A DNA stretch of 38,725 bases from Bacteroidota bacterium (GTDB taxonomy: Bacteria > Bacteroidota > Bacteroidia > Bacteroidales > WCHB1-69): NCBI GenBank assembly GCA_023413895.1, contig JAEZOU010000093.1, positions 1-38,725 on the forward strand, in the 5' to 3' direction. Shown here one piece after another: positions 7,150 through 15,351 of this stretch. Below the pieces are notes generated by a model, which saw only the letters and a list, made by a program, of their open reading frames with translations, ran no database searches and was not told the origin of the DNA. How positions within the stretch are numbered: the first letter of the stretch is position 1; every line of letters begins with the position of its first letter. The translations under genes and the position numbers were made by a program.

Positions 7150-8823
7150 TTATTTAGTAAATCTCCAATCTTTCCACGCTTCCTGCACCTGCAAAGAAGT
7201 ATTCACCTCTGGTGCTTGATCCTTTCTATTTACCCGCAGGCTGCTTACAACTACATTACTATTTAGATAATCAAACAACTCTCCATAAGTGCAATCCCCC
7301 CTACTTTCTTGTAATTTTTTCAATAAAAAGTAGGTAAACATACCATGTTTTTTATCAGAATAGGGCAATGCCACTTGGTCGGCAGTGGTGGCAGAAAAGA
7401 CAACAATATTACCTGAGAGTTTATCCTTTTGAGGTGTTACTTTAATTCCACGAGATGCCAGCAAGCCCATATCTCGACCTCCGCCACTAAAACAAGCATC
7501 GAGGAATACAGTGATTTTCTGTGCTTGTGTAGCACTAAGTTTTTGGTATAGGTCGTATAATGCAATTGCTGATGAAAGATTGGTTACATTAACATCAACA
7601 GGAATCAAATAGGAAGTTTTGGTAAGTTCATCAGGGAAACCATGGCCTGCATAATAGAAAATAATCTCCGCTTGAGGGTCGTGGGCAGCTAAACGGGTAA
7701 TAAAATCGATCTCTTGATTCATTTTTGCTGCAGTGGCATTGCTCAAGAATGAGATATTCTTCGCTTCGATACCCAACGTTTTCTCACAATATTCCTTAAA
7801 CATAGTAGCATCTTCGGCAGCAAATGGAACATCTTGCTCACTATTCAAACCATTTTGATAGGAGTGATAATCATAATTTCCAATAATAAGTGCATAACAA
7901 TGGGGATTTATTTTTTCAGTCTGAGGAATATTCTTATCCACATCGGAATGAAGCTGAACATCTACGATACTTTGTGTAACTTGCGCAGCAACCTCAATAG
8001 TTTGATGCGATGTTAAAGGTTGATTCAAAGTCAAATTAATCTCTTTATTTTCGCCATATTTCTTATATTTTTCGGAAATTTTTATAGATAAAGGCAACAC
8101 AATTTCTTGATACTTAGCATTAACCAACAACTGAAAATCAAGCGTTCGAGCCTCTCCAGATGGCCATTGTGAAAATTGGAAAAGATCCTGTGCGCTAACA
8201 TTATATACATTCTGAGGGTATACTAATTCCACATATACATCTTCAGCCGGACCTTGTCCTACATTTTGCAACAAAACTTTCAAATTAAAGGGCTTACTCT
8301 TCTCTAAAACGCCACCATTATCTCCTGAAACTAGATAATCTTTTACAACAATAGATGGAGATTGGAATTTTCTAGTTTGAACCTTTACCTTATAGTGATC
8401 TGTGTCAAAGCCCAGCGGCTCCTTAACATATACTGTAAACTCTGCAGATCCATCAATAGTATTCATATTAGCAACTATAGGGAATTCTACTATTTCTGTC
8501 GTTCCTACCTTAATAGTTGACAAGTTTTTACTCTGACAGGTAATACCATCTATATCTCCAACAGCCTCAATTTTAGCTATTAACCCAATTCCATCGCCCA
8601 TACCTACATTTTTCAACTTCATAACAATCTTACACGACTCATTGACATCGATTGCATTATTTCCGTCGGCATCCACAAAATATGGTTGTTCTACCACCTC
8701 CCATAGTGGCGGACGAACCTCTTTAACGATATTAAAACTCATTCGAGCAGATGTCGCCTCCGATTGTGCAAAGCTGATATTTGCCAACAAGAGTAACAAA
8801 GAAAGTAAACCTATATTCTTCAT
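7150..8823 (-). CDS. Exported caspase-family (C14) protease
   Basis: A 557-residue protein with a signal peptide (cleavage after NISFAQ, about residue 20). Residues about 30-280 hold two CARDB-like beta-sandwich units, seen as LKNVGMGDG and LQNVGQGPAEDVYVELVYP. Residues about 305-545 are a caspase/metacaspase p20-like fold: YALIIGNYDY, the catalytic His394 in YYAGHG, and the catalytic Cys444 in LDACFSGGGRDMG, 50 residues apart as usual for the family. The dyad is intact, so it should be an active cysteine protease; target specificity (often Arg or Lys in bacterial relatives) is not readable. The signal peptide puts it in the periplasm or outside, unlike most metacaspases. It heads the cluster, 9 nt before the first FISUMP gene. 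Family certain; role in this operon unknown. Confidence 0.9.
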   Translation of the reverse strand: MKNIGLLSLLLLLANISFAQSEATSARMSFNIVKEVRPPLWEVVEQPYFVDADGNNAIDVNESCKIVMKLKNVGMGDGIGLIAKIEAVGDIDGITCQSKNLSTIKVGTTEIVEFPIVANMNTIDGSAEFTVYVKEPLGFDTDHYKVKVQTRKFQSPSIVVKDYLVSGDNGGVLEKSKPFNLKVLLQNVGQGPAEDVYVELVYPQNVYNVSAQDLFQFSQWPSGEARTLDFQLLVNAKYQEIVLPLSIKISEKYKKYGENKEINLTLNQPLTSHQTIEVAAQVTQSIVDVQLHSDVDKNIPQTEKINPHCYALIIGNYDYHSYQNGLNSEQDVPFAAEDATMFKEYCEKTLGIEAKNISFLSNATAAKMNQEIDFITRLAAHDPQAEIIFYYAGHGFPDELTKTSYLIPVDVNVTNLSSAIALYDLYQKLSATQAQKITVFLDACFSGGGRDMGLLASRGIKVTPQKDKLSGNIVVFSATTADQVALPYSDKKHGMFTYFLLKKLQESRGDCTYGELFDYLNSNVVVSSLRVNRKDQAPEVNTSLQVQEAWKDWRFTK

Positions 8824-9166
8824 AAACTTTGATTATGGTTTTATATATGTAGTTCCTGCGGATTCCCTACGCAAGAAGATAAATTCATAATCAAAGACAC
8901 ATAAAAAAGCGCAGGAATCTGATCTTCGCTTATCCCGCAAATCAGGCTCTCGCATTGCCATACTCCCGAAGATAAGCAATGCCGAAGCCCACGCTATATA
9001 CATACGTAATAAATATGCATAACCATGAACATTGACCATTGCCTTATCGTGCGGGAGTTGTTGAATTTGCGAGATTCGATTTACCACAGATAAGACGTTG
9101 ATACAACGCCTTTTAAATATATCTATCACCCTCCCTTACCCTTTGTCAAAGGGCTTCGGTTGTTTG
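8824..9166 (-). promoter_or_regulatory. Long structured leader of the caspase-FISUMP operon
   Basis: About 340 nt between the promoter and the caspase start with no convincing gene. It has several inverted repeats: CTTTGATTATG 8827-8837 with CATAATCAAAG 8886-8896, TTCCTGCG 8853-8860 with CGCAGGAA 8910-8917, and overlapping GCTTATC/GATAAGC and ATCTTCG/CGAAGAT arms around 8925-8985 that cannot all pair at once. A 98-codon reading frame crosses it, but it has no family features and its end merges with the repeats. The stretch may be a regulatory leader; no known riboswitch class was recognised. Confidence 0.4.
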
Positions 9167-9172
9167 ACGATG

Positions 9173-9200
9173 CAAAAATACAAAAAAAATATCATACAAA
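9173..9200 (-). promoter_or_regulatory. Strong Bacteroidota promoter for the caspase-FISUMP operon
   Basis: The minus strand shows a -33 TTTG (9197-9200) and a -7 TATTTTTG (9173-9180). The two starts are 20 nt apart, close to the Bacteroidota consensus. Transcription would start near 9166. Confidence 0.6.
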
Positions 9201-9467
9201 ACACACAAAAATTAATAACAAATTATTGGTATCCGATAAAAACTGAGGAGCATAAAAATTGGGTCTCAATCGCTGATTTAATGTGGTTGAGATTCTTTTT
9301 GTGATTTACAAACCCTCTCAACTGCTTTTAGAATCCAAATAGATTTAATGATTTCAAAAACCAAACGTTACGACTTCTTTTCATATAATTGTGCTAATCC
9401 CGATACATTTTAAACAAAAAAACGGAGACGCATTTGCATCTCCGTTTCCACACACAATTAGAAAAAA
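9181..9467. other. AT-rich intergenic region
   Basis: No gene recognised. It contains an 8-bp imperfect hairpin (TCTCAATC 9264-9271 with GGTTGAGA 9285-9292) followed by TTCTTTTTG, which could end rightward transcription although no rightward gene precedes it. Confidence 0.4.
9414..9447 (-). terminator. Terminator of the perR-rubrerythrin operon
   Basis: A 9-bp stem AAACGGAGA (9420-9428) with TCTCCGTTT (9439-9447), followed on the minus strand by seven T. It lies 21 nt beyond the rubrerythrin stop. Confidence 0.85.
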
Positions 9468-10061
9468 TTATTTTTTGAAATATCTGTTATACAAACCTTC
9501 AAAACCTCTTCCGTGGCGTGCTTCATCTCTTGCCATTTCATGAACGGTGTCGTGAATTGCATCGAGACCATTTTTCTTAGCACAAACAGCGAGGTCAAAT
9601 TTTCCTTGAGTTGCACCATATTCGCAGTCAACTCTCCATTTAAGATTATCTTTAGTGGTAGCTTTCATGTTAGGTTCTAAATCTTCGCCTAAAAGTTCAG
9701 CAAATTTAGCAGCGTGTTCTGCTTCTTCGTATGCAGCTTTTTCCCAATAAAGACCAATTTCTGGATAACCTTCTCTGTGTGCAATTCTAGCCATACATAA
9801 GTACATACCTACTTCTGCACATTCGCCATTAAAATTAGCCATCAATTGTTCAAAAATGTACTTTTTATCCTCTTCTGAAATGTCAGGATTGTTTTTAACA
9901 GTTTTTGCATAAACACCATATTCATGTTCAGCGGCTAAAGCTGCGCCTTCTTCCATTTCTTTAAATTTAGTTGCAGGAACTTTACAAACAGGACATTGTT
10001 CTGGTGCTGTTTCTCCTTCGTGAACGTAACCACATACTGTGCAAATCCATTTCTTTTTCAT
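9468..10061 (-). CDS. Reverse rubrerythrin (rubredoxin-ferritin-like peroxidase)
   Basis: A 197-residue cytoplasmic protein. The N-terminal rubredoxin-type iron site (Cys7, Cys10, Cys23, Cys26: CTVCG and CPVC) precedes a ferritin-like four-helix domain (about 55-195) with the di-iron ligands in GECAEVGMY, YEEAEHAAKF and RDEARHG. The domain order is opposite to classical rubrerythrin, hence 'reverse'. Such proteins reduce hydrogen peroxide and oxygen with electrons from NAD(P)H via reductases in anaerobes. It lies 24 nt downstream of the perR-like gene and is very likely co-transcribed with it, so peroxide stress should induce it through the operator at 10505. Confidence 0.93.
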   Translation of the reverse strand: MKKKWICTVCGYVHEGETAPEQCPVCKVPATKFKEMEEGAALAAEHEYGVYAKTVKNNPDISEEDKKYIFEQLMANFNGECAEVGMYLCMARIAHREGYPEIGLYWEKAAYEEAEHAAKFAELLGEDLEPNMKATTKDNLKWRVDCEYGATQGKFDLAVCAKKNGLDAIHDTVHEMARDEARHGRGFEGLYNRYFKK

Positions 10062-10085
10062 ATTCGTAATTTTTTAGGTTGGTAA

Positions 10086-10496
10086 TTATTTTTGTTTATT
10101 AATACAATCTTCACATAATCCTTTGTACATCAATTGCACTTCTTGAATTTCAAAACTTTTAGGAAGACCTTTATGTTCAATATTTTCTACAGGAAAATCA
10201 TATAAATTATTGCAAACATTACAGAGAAAATGAGCATGCGGAGCTGTACAACCATCGTAACGTACACCTTTATCATCGTGATTCAACGACAAAATCACAC
10301 CTTTTTCTGCAAATAATTTCAACGTTGAATAAACGGTTGTACGAGAAAGCGTGGGCATGGATGGTAACAGCGACAAATAGATGTCATCCGCATGTGGGTG
10401 TGCTTTTGTTTGAAGCAGATAACTCAACACCGCCAACCTCTGCACCGAAGGCTTAATCCCGCGCTCAATAAGTAGTTTGTATATTTCAGTTTTCAT
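10086..10496 (-). CDS. perR: Fur-family peroxide regulator, PerR-like
   Basis: A 136-residue Fur-family repressor. The winged-helix DNA-binding half (about 1-80) contains KPSVQRLAVLSYLL and the recognition helix LSRTTVYSTLKLF. The C-terminal dimerisation half has the metal residues GCTAPHAHFLC and two structural-zinc Cys pairs, CNVC and CEDC. The pairing with reverse rubrerythrin points to peroxide sensing (PerR) rather than iron control, but Fur and PerR cannot be told apart by sequence alone. A palindromic operator overlapping its promoter suggests autoregulation. Confidence 0.88.
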   Translation of the reverse strand: MKTEIYKLLIERGIKPSVQRLAVLSYLLQTKAHPHADDIYLSLLPSMPTLSRTTVYSTLKLFAEKGVILSLNHDDKGVRYDGCTAPHAHFLCNVCNNLYDFPVENIEHKGLPKSFEIQEVQLMYKGLCEDCINKQK

Positions 10497-10504
10497 TTTT
10501 ATTC

Positions 10505-10523
10505 TGTAATGATTACAAATTTA
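10505..10523 (-). promoter_or_regulatory. PerR-type operator overlapping the -7 box
   Basis: TGTAATGATTACA (10505-10517) is a perfect 6-1-6 palindrome of the Fur/PerR kind. The minus strand reads TAAATTTG at 10516-10523, a full -7 match that overlaps the operator edge, so a bound repressor would block the promoter. It is 8 nt upstream of the perR start. Confidence 0.65.
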
Positions 10524-10702
10524 AATCGAGTGCAAAAGTATATTTTTTTTCAATAGCAACAGCAACTTTTGATAAAAAAAATTACCTATAGTTACAAATA
10601 CGCTTATAATGAATTTATAGTGAATAATATAAGCACTTAATTTAGACATATTATAAATTTATTTTTCTAATCTAAAATGAAATCTAGAGGATAGATAATT
10701 TT

Positions 10703-10710
10703 TAATTTTG
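10703..10710 (+). promoter_or_regulatory. -7 box for the T9SS adhesin gene
   Basis: TAATTTTG matches TAnnTTTG. Transcription would start near 10717, only about 4 nt before an ATG at 10721, which favours the in-frame ATG at 10730 as the real start. Confidence 0.5.
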
Positions 10711-10729
10711 CGTTTCAAAAATGCAGATA

Positions 10730-13700
10730 ATGAAACAAATCTATCCCATAAAAATCTTTCTAGCTTCCATTCTATTTTTATTAATATCCGTTAATAGTTT
10801 TTGTCAAAACTATATAATGAGCAATTCGCCTATTACCACTTGCTCAGGCACTTGGATGGACCCAGGTGGAACAAGCAATTATTCAAATTCGCAAAACTTT
10901 ACGCAAACAATAACTGCCACTAATGGGCAACTGCAAATTACCTTTACTTCATTTGAAACTGAGAGTATTAATTATGATTGGTTAGAGATTTACGATGGTG
11001 CAAGCACAGCTTCAGCCCTAATTGGAAGATATGGTGGTACCAGCAATCCAGGAACAATTACTGCAACTGGAAGTAGTTTGACTTTTGCTTTTCATAGCGA
11101 TGTAAGTGTAAACCTATCAGGTTGGTCAGCCACGCTTAGCTGCTACAATCCAACACCTACCGCAATGACCTCATCAACACTGAATACTTGCAGTTTATAC
11201 TACGCTGATCCAGGTGGAGAAAACAACTATAACAACAATTTGAATATGGTCCAAACCATCAATTCTGATATGCCCAATGCTATTGGAATGAATATTATAT
11301 TTAGTGCATTTTCACTATCTTCAGGAGATACTTTATGGATTCACGCTGGGAACAGTACAAACGCACCATTGATAGGCACATATACGGGCACTCAACTTCC
11401 CAACAATATTTCAACGCCAAGTTTATCTGTTACTTTTCATTTTATAAGTAATAACACAGGAAACTCTACAGGTTGGCTTGCAAATATCAGTTGCGAACAA
11501 TGTATTTCAGTATCCACATTGCAAGGCAGCCCCTGTTTTCCCGATGTTTCTTCATCAACAGGAGTTGCAGCTAGTCCTTTTTGCGAAGATGAAAACCCGT
11601 ACGGAATCACTTTTCCTTCTGAAACAGGAAATAATTTTAACGGATACGATTTTTTTGGATTGAGTGAATATTCTAATGTAGGATGTTTAGTATTAATTCC
11701 AAGACCATCGTGGTACTATATGCAGATTAATACACCCGGCAACCTACTACTACAAATTGAACAGAACTCTATTGCCACCGGAATTGGCTTAGATGTTGAC
11801 TTTGCTTGCTGGGGACCTTTCCAAGCAATAGACCAAAATGATTTTCTTCAGAAATTATGCTGCGGAGAATACGAGTTTCATATAAATTCTCACTCATCTC
11901 ACGTTCCAAGTGCAAGCAACGGAAATCACACAAACGACATGGGAGGTTACCCCTACGGTAATCTTATCGATTGCAGTTTTTCGCATCTTCCATACGAATG
12001 GTGTTACATTCCTAATGCGCAAAGTGGAGAGTTCTATTTACTTCTTTTAACTAACTATGATGGTGACCCTGCTAATATCAGTTTCAATTCTGTAGCACAA
12101 TACTCTACTGCAAATACCAACTGCGAGCTTTTGGCTTTAGTTACCAATAATGGCCCTTTATGTGAAGGAGATACATTACAACTGATTTGTAACAACAATC
12201 AACCCAACGCAACATTTGCTTGGAGCGGGCCTAACGGGTTTACTTCAACTATTCAGAATCCTACAATTCCCAATGTTGGTACGCAACATAGCGGAGAATA
12301 CACATTAGTAATTACTGCTGGAGGCCACACTTCTGCACCTGCAACCACAACCGTGGTTGTAAATAGCAATCCCGAACTTCAACTTAATGTTACTGACTCT
12401 ATTCTCTGCTTAGGAGAAAGCTCCCAAATATCCGTTTCGGGCGCCACTAACTACATCTGGAATCAGGGACTTTCTGCTCATAGCAACCAAACAGTTACAC
12501 CAACAGCTACAACTACATACACTGTTATTGGTAGCAACAATAGTTGTAGCGATACCGCATCGATTGAAATTTCAGTTGTACCACTTCCCATTCCTAATAT
12601 TATAGCTCCATCTGGTAGTTTTTGTCCTAACGTAGGTTCAATAAACATCAACGCTACTGTAAGCAATGGTACAGATCCTATTCAGTATAACTATACCGGT
12701 GCAAATTTTGTTAATCCTACATCTCAAAATAGCGAAATTCTAATAGATTCATCAGACTGTAATCAGTTGATATCGTTAACATTAAATGTTACTGATTTTT
12801 ACGGTTGCACAGGTATGGATACCGCTTCTATTACCATTTTAGACAATAGTGCTCCCGTAGTTACCCTACCCATTGCTGCACAAGATGCTGAGATTAACAA
12901 TCTACAATACGTAATTCCTGACTTGACCAATTTAGTAGAAAGCCTTACCTCGGACAATTGTTGGGGAAATGCGCAACTTACCTTTGCACAATCGATAGCG
13001 GCAGGTACTCCCATTACAACTACCACAACGGTAACCGTAACAGTTACAGACCCCTGCAACAACACAACACAGGTATCTATTGTGATAGAAGTTCCAGATG
13101 CACTTCTTCCCGCTATCACGGCCCAGAACAACATATCCTGCTTTGGTGGCAACGATGGGACTATCTCCGTACAAGTAGTGGGAGGGGTAGCTCCTTATAG
13201 CTACAATTGGAGCTGCACACCACCGCAAACTACTGCACAAGCGCAAAACTTGCCAGCGGGAACCTACACTGTTACCATCAGCGACGTAAACGGTATCACA
13301 GCGACTATCTCTGCAACACTTACCCAACCAGACTCACTACAACTCACATACACCAACGAAGCCGCCACTTGCGACCAAGCAAATGGTGCAATTTTTATCA
13401 ATGTTTCTGGTGGCACAACTTCCTATAGTTATAATTGGAGCAATGGCTCAACAAATGCTAACCTAACCAACGTTACCGCTGGAGAATACACACTTACCGT
13501 AACCGATGCTAATGAATGTACAATCACTATAACAGACTCCATTGCTAATATTCCAGGGCCCGTCATTGATAGCATAGAAATTACCGACGAAACCTGCCAC
13601 TTAACAAACGGTGCTATCACCATTTCCCATTCGGGTGGGACTGCACCTTATCACTACCAATGGTCTGAGCAAACCGTTAATCAACCGAACATCAATAATT

Positions 13701-14539
13701 TATCCACTGGAAATTATAGTGTTACTATAGAAGATGCTAATGGATGCATCGTGGAAGCAGAGGCTTTTGTAGGAGAATTTTCGTTTACTGCTGAAGTTGA
13801 ATCTGTAACACCAGACATCTGTGAACAACAAAATGGAACCGCAACACTTTCCGTTCAAGGCGGAAGCGGAAACTACACCTACGATTGGCGAAATATTGAA
13901 CATTTTGAAGAGAATCGTGCTTTCGACCTCTCCGCAGGAACATACTCCGTTACTGTTATCGACTCTGTTTGCCAAATTCCTCTCAACTTTAACATTATCA
14001 GCATTCCAATACCAATTGCTTGTATCGAAATGACTTCAACCTTTGCACAATATCTTACCAATCAAAGCATTCAATTCTTAGATTGCTCCGATTTTACTAC
14101 CGATTGGTTTTGGGATTTTGGCGACAACTCTCACTCTACACTTCAAAATCCATCTCACATATTTGCTAATGCGGGCAACTATATAATCATCCTAACCGCT
14201 TCAAACGAATATGGTTGTACAGATAGTGATTCTATCTCGATTACCATAAACGAAAGCGGATTGGTATATATTCCTAACTCATTTACACCCAATGGCGATG
14301 GTCTTAACGACATCTTCAAGCCCATTTGCACCTACATTCAACCCGTCGATTTTAATATGTATATTTTTAATCGCTGGGGTAATGAAGTTTTCCGAACCTC
14401 AGACATTAATGCAGGTTGGGATGGTACTATTAATGGGCAAAAAGTCCAACAGCTAACCGAATTCAACTTTATCATATTCTACCGTGATTTGACTGGAAAA
14501 CCATTCAAAGAAACAGGTTCAGTACTTCTCATTCCTTAG
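10730..14539 (+). CDS. Large T9SS type-B secreted adhesin (CUB, Ig, SprB, PKD)
   Basis: About 1269 residues from the preferred ATG (an in-frame ATG lies 9 nt upstream). A signal peptide ends near NSFCQ. In order (approximate): two CUB-like domains (30-145, 148-258; WLEIYDG, WSATLSC); a Cys/Trp-rich module of unknown family (260-465); two Ig-like domains (470-625); a less defined beta-domain (625-705); a HYR-like domain (708-795); four SprB-type repeats (796-1095; SCFGGNDGTISV, GGTAPYHYQW, AGTYTVTISDVNG); a PKD domain (1100-1183; WFWDFGDNS); and the gliding-motility C-terminal/T9SS type-B sorting domain (1183-1272; YIPNSFTPNGDGLNDIF, NRWGNEVF, GWDG). Such proteins are exported by the type IX system and held at the surface for adhesion or motility. 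It stands alone as a monocistronic gene. Confidence 0.92.
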   Translation: MKQIYPIKIFLASILFLLISVNSFCQNYIMSNSPITTCSGTWMDPGGTSNYSNSQNFTQTITATNGQLQITFTSFETESINYDWLEIYDGASTASALIGRYGGTSNPGTITATGSSLTFAFHSDVSVNLSGWSATLSCYNPTPTAMTSSTLNTCSLYYADPGGENNYNNNLNMVQTINSDMPNAIGMNIIFSAFSLSSGDTLWIHAGNSTNAPLIGTYTGTQLPNNISTPSLSVTFHFISNNTGNSTGWLANISCEQCISVSTLQGSPCFPDVSSSTGVAASPFCEDENPYGITFPSETGNNFNGYDFFGLSEYSNVGCLVLIPRPSWYYMQINTPGNLLLQIEQNSIATGIGLDVDFACWGPFQAIDQNDFLQKLCCGEYEFHINSHSSHVPSASNGNHTNDMGGYPYGNLIDCSFSHLPYEWCYIPNAQSGEFYLLLLTNYDGDPANISFNSVAQYSTANTNCELLALVTNNGPLCEGDTLQLICNNNQPNATFAWSGPNGFTSTIQNPTIPNVGTQHSGEYTLVITAGGHTSAPATTTVVVNSNPELQLNVTDSILCLGESSQISVSGATNYIWNQGLSAHSNQTVTPTATTTYTVIGSNNSCSDTASIEISVVPLPIPNIIAPSGSFCPNVGSININATVSNGTDPIQYNYTGANFVNPTSQNSEILIDSSDCNQLISLTLNVTDFYGCTGMDTASITILDNSAPVVTLPIAAQDAEINNLQYVIPDLTNLVESLTSDNCWGNAQLTFAQSIAAGTPITTTTTVTVTVTDPCNNTTQVSIVIEVPDALLPAITAQNNISCFGGNDGTISVQVVGGVAPYSYNWSCTPPQTTAQAQNLPAGTYTVTISDVNGITATISATLTQPDSLQLTYTNEAATCDQANGAIFINVSGGTTSYSYNWSNGSTNANLTNVTAGEYTLTVTDANECTITITDSIANIPGPVIDSIEITDETCHLTNGAITISHSGGTAPYHYQWSEQTVNQPNINNLSTGNYSVTIEDANGCIVEAEAFVGEFSFTAEVESVTPDICEQQNGTATLSVQGGSGNYTYDWRNIEHFEENRAFDLSAGTYSVTVIDSVCQIPLNFNIISIPIPIACIEMTSTFAQYLTNQSIQFLDCSDFTTDWFWDFGDNSHSTLQNPSHIFANAGNYIIILTASNEYGCTDSDSISITINESGLVYIPNSFTPNGDGLNDIFKPICTYIQPVDFNMYIFNRWGNEVFRTSDINAGWDGTINGQKVQQLTEFNFIIFYRDLTGKPFKETGSVLLIP

Positions 14540-14780
14540 GGTTGTTTTTACCTTTCCTAACTTTCACAACCTTTTTCAACTTTGTAACTTTCTGAAAATA
14601 GATATAAGAATCGTCAAAGCACTTTGGATGCCTCATTCAGAACACCTCTGTTTGCAGTGGTACTTTCCAAAAGAAAATAATTCCCAACAAAATAGGCATA
14701 TTTGCTGAAACTACACAATTTTGGGGATACTTCCTAAACTTTCAATGATATATTAGAATTGCTTATTGGACAATAATAAT

Positions 14781-15350
14781 TTATTTATCTCTCTCTTCCA
14801 CAGCTTTTTCCAAAGCTTCATACCAAGCGGAACCATATTTCCGAGTTAATGCACCTTTCAGAAATTTGTATGCCGGCAGTTTCAATTTATTTCCTTGCAA
14901 TACAGCACCGCTACAAACTTGCCAGCGATGATAATTCAATGCTTCATAATCAGGTAATTTCTTAATGCGAATCGGATAAAGATGGCAAGAGATTGGCTTT
15001 GGAAAATCGATTTCTCCATTGGCAAAAGCCTTTTCAATAGCACATTGTGCAACACCATTCTCATCGTAACAAATATATGCGCAAGCCTCATCTGAAAGTA
15101 GAGGTGTTACAAAAGAGCCCTCCATATCATAGTCAAAAGTACCGTCAGCATCCACCTTCTCTACACCTTCCGGCGTCATATATTTTTTGAAAATCGGATA
15201 ATTATCTTCCAAATCCCCTACCTCATAAGGTTCTACGGGTGCACCTACATCTCCTTCTATGCAACAGCAACCTTTACAATCATTCAAATCACAGCAGAAG
15301 TAGTTGTCAATCAACTCTTCCGATACTAAAACGCCCTCTACAATAAGCAT
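14781..15350 (-). CDS. DUF3109 family protein
   Basis: A 189-residue cytoplasmic protein matching the Bacteroidota DUF3109 family. It is Cys rich, with NYFCCDLNDCKGCCCIEGD near residues 17-35, CAYICYD and CAIEKAF in the middle, and SCHLYPIRIKKL then WQVCSG further on. The pattern recalls zinc/iron-binding CxxxCxxCC proteins of the YkgJ type; the ligand and function are unknown. It starts 1 nt after the mutS stop and is certainly co-transcribed with mutS, but that gives no clear functional clue. Confidence 0.85.
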   Translation of the reverse strand: MLIVEGVLVSEELIDNYFCCDLNDCKGCCCIEGDVGAPVEPYEVGDLEDNYPIFKKYMTPEGVEKVDADGTFDYDMEGSFVTPLLSDEACAYICYDENGVAQCAIEKAFANGEIDFPKPISCHLYPIRIKKLPDYEALNYHRWQVCSGAVLQGNKLKLPAYKFLKGALTRKYGSAWYEALEKAVEERDK

Positions 15351-15351
15351 A

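Noticed and set aside
8833..9129. 98-codon leftward reading frame as a gene
   Set aside because: It has no family features or signal peptide, and it overlaps the inverted-repeat leader of the caspase operon; kept as leader instead.
9098..9304. 68-codon rightward reading frame as a gene or transposase remnant
   Set aside because: Its composition looks like translated AT-rich spacer and it overlaps the leftward promoter; no recognisable motif.
12799..13327. Long antisense reading frames inside the T9SS adhesin
   Set aside because: They are shadows of repetitive Thr/Val-rich coding sequence; the sense frame has clear domains.
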